Source: Chimonanthus salicifolius (Eukaryota; Streptophyta; Magnoliopsida; Laurales; Calycanthaceae). Taken from it: DNA of 64,000 nt. Shown here piece by piece: positions 34,701-46,700 of this stretch. The translations under genes were made by a program, and so were the position numbers. The stretch is from NCBI GenBank assembly GCA_013350335.1, contig CM023535.1, positions 28,073,631 to 28,137,630 of the forward strand. Reading direction: 5' to 3'. The notes below the pieces were generated by a model that did not search any database, was not told the origin of the DNA, and was given only the letters and a program-made list of their open reading frames with translations. Position 1 is the first letter of the stretch. Each line of letters starts with the position of its first letter.

Positions 34701-35795
34701 TCACATACTTTGATCTTTGCCCTTCTTTCATTTATTTAATCATTCATCACTAAACAAAGTACTTAACCCTTGGACCAACAAAATCCACCTTAGTGGGGTT
34801 CGGCCATACTACATGGCCGAACCTCACCATCTTATTTTTGGTCCCTCTTTCAAGTCCTTTAGTTCCTTTTTAATTAAATCCAATCACTAAACCATTAATC
34901 CAATCATTTATACATTAAGTATCTGAAACATATAACAACATAATTCCATAATGTATTACTCATGGGGTTCGGCCATACATCATGGCCGAACCCATGATTC
35001 ATCAATGTACATTCTAGCTTGTATTTACGGTTTTGCCATTGGTACAAAATCCATAACCAAACATTCCTTATTTAAGCATACATAAGTCCCCCATCATATC
35101 CTTCCATTTGTTTGAATTTAAAAATTAAACCATAATCCCCACCTTTCTAGCGTGTGTCCTTGTTGAATTTGAAACAACAACCACCTTCATTTGTTTGAAT
35201 TTAAAATAAACAGACACTCCTCCATCTCTCCAACGTATATCTTTGTTTTGAATTTGAAATGTGTACCAAAACTTCCCATCCCTCCAACGTGTATCATTGT
35301 TTTGAATTTGAATTAAACATAACTCCTCCATCTCATTTGTTTGAATTTCAAATATAAAACCATCCACCCCCTTTGCTTGAATTTCAAATGTACAACCGTC
35401 CACCCCATTTGTTTTGAATTTGAATTTTAAACCACCTTCATCTCTCCAACGCATAACCATTGTTTGAATTTGAATTTGAAATGTAAACCGTCCACATTCA
35501 ACTCATTCAACTCACCATTTTAATTTAATTCCAATCAACTCAACTCAATTGGTGGTCAACCAAGTCAAACACGACCCATTGGGTCCAAATTGGACATTTT
35601 GACCCAATTAACAATTTTGACCCAATTGAATACATCTTACCCAATTATTCCAATTGCAACCATATCCACAATCCATTGGGTCTTAATTGGGCAATCGACC
35701 CAACCCTGTACCCATCTAAGGTCCATATCCAATAATTCACAAATTAAATGACAAATTTCATAAATATTAATAACATGAAATTCCAAAGTGTTACA
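34701..35795 (-). mobile_element. E0 left LTR, segment 3 (U3 end)
   Basis: It continues E0 after F (TCACATACTTTGATC, also at 63754). It ends AAAGTGTTACA at 35795, followed by the PPT. Contains hairpins near 34797 and 34965 and several near-repeats with TTTGTTTGAATTTAAA and CTCCAACG (35100-35480). The U3 end has GACCCA heptamers. Confidence 0.9.
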
Positions 35796-35815
35796 ATACA
35801 ACCCTCTTTTTAATA
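35796..35815 (-). other. Polypurine tract of E0
   Basis: Plus ATACAACCCTCTTTTTAA adjoins the LTR end; purine-rich on the coding strand, as in B and G. Confidence 0.7.
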
Positions 35816-35857
35816 TTTTCGTCCCGAAAATCGAATGAAGTAGGATTCCAAAATAAA

Positions 35858-36358
35858 TTACATGAATAATTCAGGGTGAGCTGTTCTCATCTCCGATTCG
35901 AGTTCCCAAGTGGCTTCCTCAATACCATGTCTATCCCATACCACCTTGACGAACTGAATCGCTCTGTTTCGTAACACCCTTTGCTTAGTCTCTATTATTC
36001 TGACAGGCTTCTCGATGTATGTCACGTCGCTTTGTATCTCTATATCTTGTACATTCAATACATGAAACGGATCGAGATTGTACTTCCTCAACATCGATAT
36101 ATGAAACACATCTTGTAGAGATGCCGATTGTGAAGGAAGTGCCAACTGATAAGCTACATCTCCCATCCTTCTTATGATGGAAAACGGTCCCACATATCTT
36201 GGCGATAGTTTCCCCTTCTTTCCAAACCTCATGTGTCCCTTCCGTGGAAAGACTTTTAAGAACACCATATGCCCCACCTCGAATTCAAGGAACCTCCTCC
36301 TCTTGTCAGCATAACTCTTCTGCCGACTCTGTGCAGCCAATAAATGCTGACGTATCAA
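35858..36358 (-). pseudogene. Integrase C-terminus and chromodomain-like tail of E0
   Basis: 166 residues in one frame: QSRQKSYADKRRRFLEFEV, GKLSPRYVGPFSII, FHISMLRKYN, then VRIIETKQRVLRNRAIQF and EEATWELESEM, ending near the PPT. This is the uninterrupted form of the region that C splits in B. A TAG replaces a Gln codon next to 36359, separating it from the integrase core. Confidence 0.88.
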
Positions 36359-37024
36359 CTAAATTTGTGTTGTAGTCTCTGCGACTAGCTCGGGTCCAAT
36401 CAGTGCAGGCTCACCTGCCTCTGTCCAGCACACTAGTGACCTACATGGTCTACCATATAAAGCCTCGAATGGAGCCATCTGAAGGCTTGTCTGGTAACTG
36501 TTGTTATATGAGAACTCCACTAGCAGCAAGTGATCCTCCCATCCACCCTTGAAGTCTAGCATGCACACTCTCAACATATCGTCCAGTGTTTGTATTGTCC
36601 TTTCCGACTGTCCATCAGTCAGTGGATGGAAAGCTGTGCTAGTCAGTAAATCTGTTCCCATGGCCGACTGCATACTCTGCCATTCCCTGCCGGTGAATCG
36701 GCCATCTCTGTCAGACACTGTAGTCCGAGGAATACCATGTAATCTAATGATATCCTTGATATACCGCCGACCCAAAGTCTCAGAAGAGTCTGTCATCTTC
36801 ATGGGAAGAAAATGTCCAGACTTGGTCAGTCGGTCTGCCACAACCCATATCTCATCGTTGACCTTTGAAGACCTTGGCAACCCCGTCATAAAATCCATGG
36901 AGACGTGCTCTCATTTCCATTCTAGCACTGGTAGGGGTTTGAGTAACCTTGGTGGCTTCTGATGTTCGATTTTAACTTGCTGACAAGTTAAACAATGAGC
37001 CACAAACTCTGCAACATCTCTTTT
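36359..37024 (-). pseudogene. Integrase core of E0
   Basis: The open frame 36359-36898 has the catalytic triad: Asp2 (MDFMTGLP), Asp63 (SDRDGRF) and Glu99 (DGQSER), with the canonical 35-residue spacing. The upstream part 36899-37024 continues the domain with an in-frame stop at 36911-36913 region, up to the ctttt target site where G is inserted. The remaining N-terminus is at 60348-60608. Confidence 0.88.
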
Positions 37025-37303
37025 TGTAACACCCCGATTTCTCAATAAGATGAATATTTACGAAAATACCCCTGGATTGGTGAATTCAATAAATATGATT
37101 GTAAGTAAGGAAATAGTGGGGCTCATTGCTCAAATTAAGGTCATATGAGCACATTATAAATGTCAAGTTTGATTGGTTGGGTAATTTCTCAATGAAGTGG
37201 AAAATTACCAAAATGCCCCTGAGTTGTTAAATTGCGGAGTGTTGGGGCACGTGTCGATGACATGCCCTGACAATTTCTTTGACGATGATGCAGGGTCTTC
37301 TAC
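37025..37303 (+). mobile_element. Abnormal left terminus of G: inverted U3 end plus ORF-derived filler
   Basis: 37025-37233 is the reverse complement of the last 209 bases of the array (60134-60342), near-identical. 37234-37303 is a 70-base filler matching the coding strand of the end of the zinc-knuckle ORF, closest to the E0 version (61888-61965) rather than those in G. The normal U5 end of LTR1 starts directly after, at 37304. The outer edge is flanked by ctttt (37020-37024), matching 60343-60347. G is therefore bounded by two U3-type ends. Confidence 0.88.
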
Positions 37304-40300
37304 TGTAACGCCCCGCCCTTTCCGAGAATTTCAAAGTCTAATTTTTTTTTAAAAATAAACATCGGAAGAGAGCGAGCGGCGTCACGACGCGAGTTAAGTT
37401 CAGACTACCCAAGTCTGAACCTTAACTGGCCACCCATGTGTACATGGAATAGACCATGATAGTGAATCACACATGGAACTAACATCAACATGCGGAATAA
37501 TCTAGATAATTGCGGAATAGAAAGACGAGATAGCAAGTAACAGTCTTAAATATTAAATAACATAGATCAACCATCCACAGGTTATTATCCTAATCAAACC
37601 ATAGCAAATAACGAATTATTACATGTCCAACAATAGTCTTCAAATGACAGTAATATAACGTAATCCAAATCCATCATTAAAGCACTTAGGCTCAGCTCCC
37701 CTCCTGGTCAATGACCTTTCCTTTCCCCTTGCTTGTACCTGCAATCTCCTATGAGGATAGAATTAGGGCGTTAGATCAACGCGCCCAGTAGTGTTTCCGA
37801 ATAGGGCTACCACATGGTTAGTCAAAAACATGCAAATAGTATAATAATAAAACATGTGAGACAAAATTCCATAAAAACATGCTATGTATGAAATGAACAT
37901 GTAATGAGTCCCACCCATCACCATTCAACATAGCCATCACTTGACGGGATTCTCATCGTCAAGGTAACCCACAGTGGTCTTTCGGACGCCCCGACGGAGT
38001 GTGGCCTCCGGATTCCTCCTGATGGGATTCTCATCATCAGGGTACCCCACAGTGGTCTTTCAGACGCCCCGACGGAGTGTGGCCTCCGGTTACAACACCA
38101 TCATCCCATGCCATGCATGAGATGTCTATGCAAACATGTCATTTAGAAACATAACTTTACAATCATATAAGTTATTGAAATCAACATAAAACAGCATATG
38201 AAATAGTGGTTACAATAAAGGTAGGAAACCTACTGAAGATTCACTTCAGTACTTGATCTTTCTTTCGCGTCACCCGGTCACGACTCGCACGTCGTTCAAC
38301 TTCCGATACCTTATCCATATAACAATCAATAAATCATACTATCACTTACTTGTTCATTCATATCTAAGACCCAACTACATCATGTGAGTCCTTTGATCAA
38401 TCCCTTCGTTTGACTTGTATTCACAGATTTGCCATTGGTATAACCAATGTCTAATCTTGCTCATAATCAAAGTTCATAAAAGTAATCTACCTTAGTGGCT
38501 GGTTATTTACTTATCACTAAGTCCAAAGATAAATCCATATGTTTACTTAATCCAACTCATACAACCAAGTCATAATCTCCAACAAAACAATCTATGGGGT
38601 TCGGCCATTCATATGGCCGAACCCTATGATCCTCCTACACAATGATCCCATCATTTGTTTACAAGTTAGGCTCTACCATTTAGCCATATTAACTACAAGG
38701 TTCAGCCATCCCATGGCCAACCCATAATCAGCAAGTTAAACTTCCATAACCCACATCAAACACCATATTTTATATGGTTTAAAACTCACCAACTTCATCA
38801 AAATTAACATGGGGTTCACTTGATCTGGTTGATCCCTCTACTTCTCATGATTATACATGATTTAATCATGTTAACACAACCATGAATTACACATGGTTCA
38901 GCCACATAACCAGCCACCGAAACAGCAATTTAACTTCACCAAAACACATCACTTACTTACATGGGGTTCGGCCATCCAAGGTGGCCGAACTCAATGTCCA
39001 TATCTTGGTCTTTTAACCATGCTTTAGGCATTATTTAAACATGCAATATCAGTATTATATTGCTGCCTTTAAACCTCTTAGAAACCATCTAATTAAATTC
39101 ATTCACAACAGTCCATAAAAAGTCTATGGTTTACATGTTTTTCCAACATGAAACCAACATTCTTTTACATGGGGTTCGGCCCTCTATGTTGGCCGAACCC
39201 AATGGTTATGTTTGCTGTTTTTAAACCTCAATCATCATGTAATTAACAGCGTATTAACATCAGGTTTTAACTTTAAAAGAAACCATCCAAAAACCAACAT
39301 GATATCATGGGATTCGGCCATCCAAGATGGCCGATCCCCATGGTCCATCTTCTCCAATTTTACTCCACTGATTAGACCACATATCTTCAGCCTTTTCTGA
39401 TATCCAAACCCATGTTTTCAATCTTTCCTTAAACATGCATTTTAAATCTATTACAACCATCTAACATCAGTCCTAACTTATATGGTTTTAACTTCTAAAA
39501 AATATCAAAAACAACCATTTGTTTCCATGGGGTTCGGCCATGCTAAGTGGCCGAACCCAATGGTCCATTTCCATCTTTTAATCCACTGATTTTAGACCAT
39601 ATAAATTTCAGTCCCTATGTCATTCAGATCCATGGTTTTTAACCATTCTAAAACATGTATTTAAATCTTAAATCAAAACCCAAAAACAGTCCACAAAATC
39701 CATGGTTTTCATGTTTCAAAACATGAAAACCAAGCCACCTCTTACATGGGGTTCGGCCCTTCATGGTGGCCAAACCCAATGGTTATTTTTACCATTTTAA
39801 ATCCTCCACTAATCAAGGTTAAAACCTTGGTGTATTCGGCCATAACCATGGCCAATACACACCACATTTACTCCATGTTATTATACCAAAATAACAAATA
39901 AATACTTACCAAACTTCCAATCTTTCTCTTTGCCTTTGGTCCTTGGTTTCTCCCTTTTATTTCTTCCTTTCTTTTGCTGTTTTGTGCTTGATCTACTGGT
40001 GCAAACACCTCTGCTATTCCAGTTAGGAAAAACGAATTTGAGAGAGGGAGAGAGAGAGAGATGGAAATTCTTGGATTTCCAATGTGAAAAATGGCCAACC
40101 TTGTGTGCTTATTGTTTTTGTAGTTCAGCCCCCAAAACTCCTCCACTCCCTCATAACCTCTTGCACAAACCAATGGGTATTGGGTGCCATCCAAGGCACC
40201 CCTTGGCAGCTACCTATGCAGCCATTCAAATCCCCAAGCATCTCATCACAATCCCATGTATTCCCATTTAATACATCATGGAAATCACCCCAAACAAGTC

Positions 40301-41141
40301 CCCAACGTGTGGGACTTGTTTGGGTGATTAAAGCTGGGCAAAACTCTTCCAATTCCCACTTGAACTCACTGATTTACAGTCCCATGGGTTTCCATTTTGA
40401 CTCACCCAACTCAAGGTATTTTTATTCCAACCCAACTCATCACATTTAATGCATTTCATTTAATGCACATGAGTTAACTCACCTTTTGATTTAATTCCAA
40501 CTCACCTCAGTCCCACTCAACTGATTTGACTCGTGTTTGAGATCCCTTGAGGGTTCACACGGTCAACAATAGTCAACTCGACCCGTTGGGTCCACTTTTA
40601 GCTCCTTGACCCGTTTTTGACTCCATGACCCAAATATGGAATTTTGGTCATTTGTAAATGGTTTTCATACATGGATCAAGCCTACCCATTTCTTCTCCAC
40701 TTGATTTCCAATCAAATAGGCTTAACCCCATTTAATTTAAATTTACAAAACGGTCAAATAATCCAATAAGACCCGATAGGTCCCATTTGGGCCCTTTGAC
40801 CCATTTAGCCATTTTTGACCCAAATGATGAAAATTACCCAACCAATCAAACTTAACATTCATAATGTGCTCATATGATTTTATTTTGAGCAATGGGCCCC
40901 ACTATTTCCTTACTTAACATCACAAAATAATTAATTTAACAACTCAGGGGCATTTTGGTAATTTTCCACTTCATTGAGAAATTACCCAACCAATCAAACT
41001 TGACATTTATAATGTGCTCATATGACCTTAATTTGAGCAATGAGCCCCACTATTTCCTTATTTACAATCATATTTATTGAATTCACCAATCCAGGGGTAT
41101 TTTCGTAAATATTCATCTTATTGAGAAATCGGGGTGTTACA
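37304..41141 (-). mobile_element. G array LTR1
   Basis: Starts TGTAACGCCCCGCCC and ends GGGGTGTTACA. 3838 bases; it is 15 bases longer than LTR3 and LTR4 because it keeps a complete hairpin near 38595 (GGCCATTCATATGGCC) that the others have lost. Minisatellite at 37940-38096; hairpins near 38965, 39171, 39306, 39529 and 39750; GA run near 40042-40060; ACAAGTCCC/GGGACTTGT hairpin near 40293. Plus-strand open frames here (such as 40084-40449) are not conserved in related LTRs and are not called. Confidence 0.93.
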
Positions 41142-41340
41142 ATATAACCCTCTTTTTAAAATTTTCGTCCCGAAAATCGAGTGAAGTAGGGTTCTAAACG
41201 ATTCCATAAATATCTCAGAGTGTGCTATTCTTATTTCCGATTTCAATTTCCCAAGTGACTTCTTCATTACCATGTCAATCCACACCACTTTGACAAATTG
41301 AATCGCTTGATTCCGTAACACCTTTTGTTCTGTCTCATGT
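41142..41340 (-). pseudogene. Pol-tail remnant in G internal domain 1
   Basis: After the PPT, the minus strand keeps the last part of pol: LRNQAIQFVKVVW and a degraded version of the EEATWELE block. This shows that G derives from a pol-bearing relative by deletion. Identical remnants lie at 47541-47739 and 53942-54140. Confidence 0.8.
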
Positions 41341-42590
41341 TATATCTTTTTCTCGTGAGCCATTTGTGATCTCACATAGATCAATCTACTCTGTTTCACT
41401 TTACCTGCTCTCATAGTGTTTTCCATACGTACCGGCTCAATATGTTCTTTTATCTACTCTCTGTGTGAGGTAGCCTGCCAATGCGAGCCTATGCTCAGAG
41501 CTTTTTCTGATTCCATTTCAACTAGGTTTCTAGTTGCACTCTCCTGGAATTCCATCGGTTAACTACAGAGCCAGGTGATCAGTCTAACTCGGCAGTCGTC
41601 CATAGTTTCCCATTCAAGTTTCACCAGACACTTATCTTTTCCGTTGAGTACATCTCCAAATTTTTGCACATCTTCATTTGCACATATGTCACTATGTGAC
41701 TAACTACTTCTGTTCCAACTTCCACGATACCGATACCCGGCATCAATCCAAACCACCATGGAAATAATCACCTATGGTTAAATACATCCATCCCTGGTAT
41801 TACTCTTTCAGTAAATATCATCTATCCCTGTTTAATAATCATCCATGAATATAACCCACTTATGGGTATAATCCATTCATGGAAACCATCCATCCTTGGT
41901 ATCACTCTATCCATGAGTATCATATATCCATGATTAATATCCGTAAGAACAACATTCAAATGAATCACTATAAGATTGTGGTAACCATATCAAATCACAA
42001 ATATATCCCGACCCCTTGCAAGACTTAGGGCTCATGACTTACCAAGCAGAAGACCCACGTCCAACGTGATCCAGTCTACCTCGCCCTGCATCCCTTCACC
42101 TCATAGGTGATTCAGTCAAGCTCTAAGGCAGTCGCTCCGCGTCTGACGAAGCTAGTACCACCCCCACCGGGTAAAATAGTACCTAGCTCTGCGCATTCCA
42201 GCACATCTAGTGTGCCAAATAGTCGTGAGAGCGCCCTCCAACGCGTAGCATGCGAGGGACCCACTCCTCAACGGTAGTCCTACGGGACCAAGTCTCCGTA
42301 TTTCGTATCAAGGTTCCCACAGCCTCATAGCTACTCAAAGCCATACTCATGAAGTTTATATTCTTATCTCATCAATACCATGTGAGGGACGCACCCATAC
42401 CACATCTCGATCATCAACATCACGTGAGGGACGCACCCATACCACGTCTCAATGTAATCAACATCACGTGAGGGACGCACCCATACCACGTCTCAATGTA
42501 ATCAACATCACGTGAGGGACGCACCCATACCACGTCTCAATGTAATCAAGTGACCTCGTCACCTATATCTTAGTGCCAAAAATCCTCTTA
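41340..42590 (-). other. Non-coding block replacing gag-pol, G domain 1
   Basis: About 1.25 kb without a supported ORF on either strand. A homologous block lies in E0 (about 60660-61735), but B has none between gag and the zinc ORF. It contains the 44-base minisatellite at 42371-42549 and a series of CCATCCATGG/CCATGAATA-type short repeats (41745-41935). Confidence 0.7.
42371..42549. repeat. 44-base minisatellite in G domain 1
   Basis: Four units with GTGAGGGACGCACCCATACC; the first is slightly divergent and the last three are near-identical. Copies at 48770-48948 and 55171-55349. E0 has a single unit near 61640-61690, so the expansion happened in the lineage of G. Confidence 0.88.
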
Positions 42591-42736
42591 GAATCATAAC
42601 ATCGCATACTTAATATAACTTCATACTTCATCCTTGTACAAAGGTGGGTAGGGTGAAACAAACCCTATGTATAACCAAAATATACACCCTTGCAAAAATA
42701 ACCCTCTTTTTAATACCCTTCATATTACTTCCTATC

Positions 42737-43273
42737 CTAGTCTTCCGTAGAGGATTCCGCATCATTAGCGAACTTGAAACGGTTATCAGGACACATCATC
42801 GCCGTGTGCCCCAATACTTCACATGTTGTGCAGGGTATTAACCCGGGTCCTCCGATATATGGACAATTAGTCCTCGCCTCACCATGTCCATGCAGTCCAC
42901 AGGACGGGCAGACAACACCCAGTGGGTGAGGACAATATCTGCAGTGGTGCCCATCTTGATTGCACAGTTCACATGTGTCATAGGGATCTATCTCCCCAAG
43001 TGATTCCAATATAATAGGTACACCAGCCATGGGATCCTCCAGTAAATGTGCTAGATCATCCTCCTCTTCCTCAGAAGGTTCCACCATCTCAAGAATGTCA
43101 TCCATCAGATCCTTTGGAAGAGGCGCTAAGTCCACATCAGCTTCTTCAGGAGGTCCCTCCTGAAGATCCACATTAACTTCCATACTAATACTGTCGGAAG
43201 TTGATACCAAATCTACCGGACAACTTGGTGTCTCTTTATCCCATAACTCAGTGTATTCTTCGTTGCTTGACAT
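42737..43273 (-). CDS. Triple zinc-knuckle protein, G domain 1
   Basis: An intact 178-residue ORF, the only supported gene in this internal domain. It is the homologue of 26759-27295: an acidic duplicated N-terminal half and three CCHC knuckles (CELC..H..C; CPSC..H..C with x6 spacing; CTTC..H..C). All twelve zinc ligands are present. It is preceded by the structured leader and PBS. Retention of this ORF after loss of gag and pol suggests a cis- or trans-acting use, which is inference. Confidence 0.9.
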   Translation of the reverse strand: MSSNEEYTELWDKETPSCPVDLVSTSDSISMEVNVDLQEGPPEEADVDLAPLPKDLMDDILEMVEPSEEEEDDLAHLLEDPMAGVPIILESLGEIDPYDTCELCNQDGHHCRYCPHPLGVVCPSCGLHGHGEARTNCPYIGGPGLIPCTTCEVLGHTAMMCPDNRFKFANDAESSTED

Positions 43274-43719
43274 ATCTGTGCCACATTATTTCAAACACAA
43301 AAATTTTCAACAATAATTCTAAATGAACCACACTTGGTTTCCAGGAAATTTGATCATGCATTATATCATGTACTTTGTTTGGGGAAGATTACCAAATCAT
43401 CACTCTTTGTGTTCTTTTGTTTCAGGGGAAATCTCTAATTTCCTATTGTTTGTTTCTCAGTGTGGGAGTTTTAGGGAAGTACATCCTACTTTGCTATGTT
43501 TGATATGTCCAGTTATGATGACTGTACTTTACTTTGCTATCTTTCATTGTCGTTCTCGGATAGATTGTTCAGTCTGAGTCACTCGAAGTAAATTAATCCG
43601 GCCCCCAGTCAGCGGACTCCGAAGAGTCGGTCAGTTGGGATTCTTATCCGTCAGTGAGACATGAAACCGTCTTAATCTTACTTCGATGATTCAACTTCCC
43701 GTTTCGCTCTGATACCAAC
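43274..43719 (-). other. Leader and PBS of G domain 1
   Basis: Leader with the conserved domain at 43584-43685 (UUCG-capped stem at 43615-43628) and the initiator tRNA-Met PBS at 43706-43717, two bases from LTR2. Confidence 0.8.
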
Positions 43720-46700
43720 TGTAACGCCCCGCCCTTTCCGAGAATTTCAAAGTCTAATTTTTTTTTTAAAATAAACATCGGAAGAGAGCGAGCGGCGTCA
43801 CGACGCGAGTTAAGTTCAGACTACCCAAGTCTGAACCTTAACTGGCCACCCATGTGTACATGGAATAGACCATGATAGTGAATCACACATGGAACTAACA
43901 TCAACATGCGGAATAATCTAGATAATTGCGGAATAGAAAGACGAGATAACAAGTAACAGTCTTAAATATTAAATAACATAGATCAACCATCCACAGGTTA
44001 TTATCCTAATCAAACCATAGCAAATAACGAATTATTACATGTCCAACAATAGTATTCAAATGACAGTAATATAACGTAATCCAAATCCATCATTAAAGCA
44101 CTTAGGCTCAGCTCCCCTCCTGGTCAATGACCTTTCCTTTCCCCTTGCTTGTACCTGCAATCTCCTATGAGGATAGAATTAGGGCGTTAGATCAACGCGC
44201 CCAGTAGTGTTTCCGAATAGGGCTACCACATGGTTAGTCAAAAACATGCAAATAGTATAATAATAAAACATGTGAGACAAAATTCCATAAAAACATGCTA
44301 TGTATGAAATGAACATGTAATGAGTCCCACCCATCACCATTCAACATAGCCATCACTTGACGGGATTCTCATCGTCAAGGTAACCCACAGTGGTCTTTCG
44401 GACGCCCCGACGGAGTGTGGCCTCCGGATTCCTCCTGATGGGATTCTCATCATCAGGGTACCCCACAGTGGTCTTTCAGACGCCCCGACGGAGTGTGGCC
44501 TCCGGTTACAACACCATCATCCCATGCCATGCATGAGATGTCTATGCAAACATGTCATTTAGAAACATAACTTTACAATCATATAAGTTATTGAAATCAA
44601 CATAAAACAGCATATGAAATAGTGGTTACAATAAAGGTAGGAAACCTACTGAAGATTCACTTCAGTACTTGATCTTTCTTTCGCGTCACCCGGTCACGAC
44701 TCGCACGTCGTTCAACTTCCGATACCTTATCCATATAACAATCAATAAATCATACTATCACTTACTTGTTCATTCATATCTAAGACCCAACTACATCATG
44801 TGAGTCCTTTGATCAATCCCTTCGTTTGACTTGTATTCACAGATTTGCCATTGGTATAACCAATGTCTAATCTTGCTCATAATCAAAGTTCATAAAAGTA
44901 ATCTACCTTAGTGGCTGGTTATTTACTTATCACTAAGTCCAAAGATAAATCCATATGTTTACTTAATCCAACTCATACAACCAAGTCATAATCTCCAACA
45001 AAACAATCTATGGGGTTCGGCCATATGAGATCCTCCTACACAATGATCCCATCATTTGTTTACAAGTTAGGCTCTACCATTTAGCCATATTAACTACAAG
45101 GTTCAGCCATCCCATGGCCAACCCATAATCAGCAAGTTAAACTTCCATAACCCACATCAAACACCATATTTTATATGGTTTAAAACTCACCAACTTCATC
45201 AAAATTAACATGGGGTTCACTTGATCTGGTTGATCCCTCTACTTCTCATGATTATACATGATTTAATCATGTTAACACAACCATGAATTACACATGGTTC
45301 AGCCACATAACCAGCCACCGAAACAGCAATTTAACTTCACCAAAACACATCACTTACTTACATGGGGTTCGGCCATCCAAGGTGGCCGAACTCAATGTCC
45401 ATATCTTGGTCTTTTAACCATGCTTTAGGCATTATTTAAACATGCAATATCAGTATTATATTGCTGCCTTTAAACCTCTTAGAAACCATCTAATTAAATT
45501 CATTCACAACAGTCCATAAAAAGTCTATGGTTTACATGTTTTTCCAACATGAAACCAACATTCTTTTACATGGGGTTCGGCCCTCTATGTTGGCCGAACC
45601 CAATGGTTATGTTTGCTGTTTTTAAACCTCAATCATCATGTAATTAACAGCGTATTAACATCAGGTTTTAACTTTAAAAGAAACCATCCAAAAACCAACA
45701 TGATATCATGGGATTCGGCCATCCAAGATGGCCGATCCCCATGGTCCATCTTCTCCAATTTTACTCCACTGATTAGACCACATATCTTCAGCCTTTTCTG
45801 ATATCCAAACCCATGTTTTCAATCTTTCCTTAAACATGCATTTTAAATCTATTACAACCATCTAACATCAGTCCTAACTTATATGGTTTTAACTTCTAAA
45901 AAATATCAAAAACAACCATTTGTTTCCATGGGGTTCGGCCATGCTAAGTGGCCGAACCCAATGGTCCATTTCCATCTTTTAATCCACTGATTTTAGACCA
46001 TATAAATTTCAGTCCCTATGTCATTCAGATCCATGGTTTTTAACCATTCTAAAACATGTATTTAAATCTTAAATCAAAACCCAAAAACAGTCCACAAAAT
46101 CCATGGTTTTCATGTTTCAAAACATGAAAACCAAGCCACCTCTTACATGGGGTTCGGCCCTTCATGGTGGCCAAACCCAATGGTTATTTTTACCATTTTA
46201 AATCCTCCACTAATCAAGGTTAAAACCTTGGTGTATTCGGCCATAACCATGGCCAATACACACCACATTTACTCCATGTTATTATACCAAAATAACAAAT
46301 AAATACTTACCAAACTTCCAATCTTTCTCTTTGCCTTTGGTCCTTGGTTTCTCCCTTTTATTTCTTCCTTTCTTTTGCTGTTTTGTGCTTGATCTACTGG
46401 TGCAAACACCTCTGCTATTCCAGTTAGGAAAAACGAATTTGAGAGAGGGAGAGAGAGAGATGGAAATTCTTGGATTTCCAATGTGAAAAATGGCCAACCT
46501 TGTGTGCTTATTGTTTTTGTAGTTCAGCCCCCAAAACTCCTCCACTCCCTCATAACCTCTTGCACAAACCAATGGGTATTGGGTGCCATCCAAGGCACCC
46601 CTTGGCAGCTACCTATGCAGCCATTCAAATCCCCAAGCATCTCATCACAATCCCATGTATTCCCATTTAATACATCATGGAAATCACCCCAAACAAGTCC

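Noticed and set aside
35125..35460. Minus-strand frame of 111 codons with repeated peptide FEIQ
   Set aside because: It comes from imperfect TTTGAATTTGAAA repeats in the LTR of E0; there is no conserved counterpart within the window.
40084..40449. Plus-strand open frame of 121 codons, repeated four times in G
   Set aside because: It lies in the LTR, antisense to the element. Repetition only reflects the near-identical array; the corresponding stretch of B (13274-13561) and D does not keep the frame.
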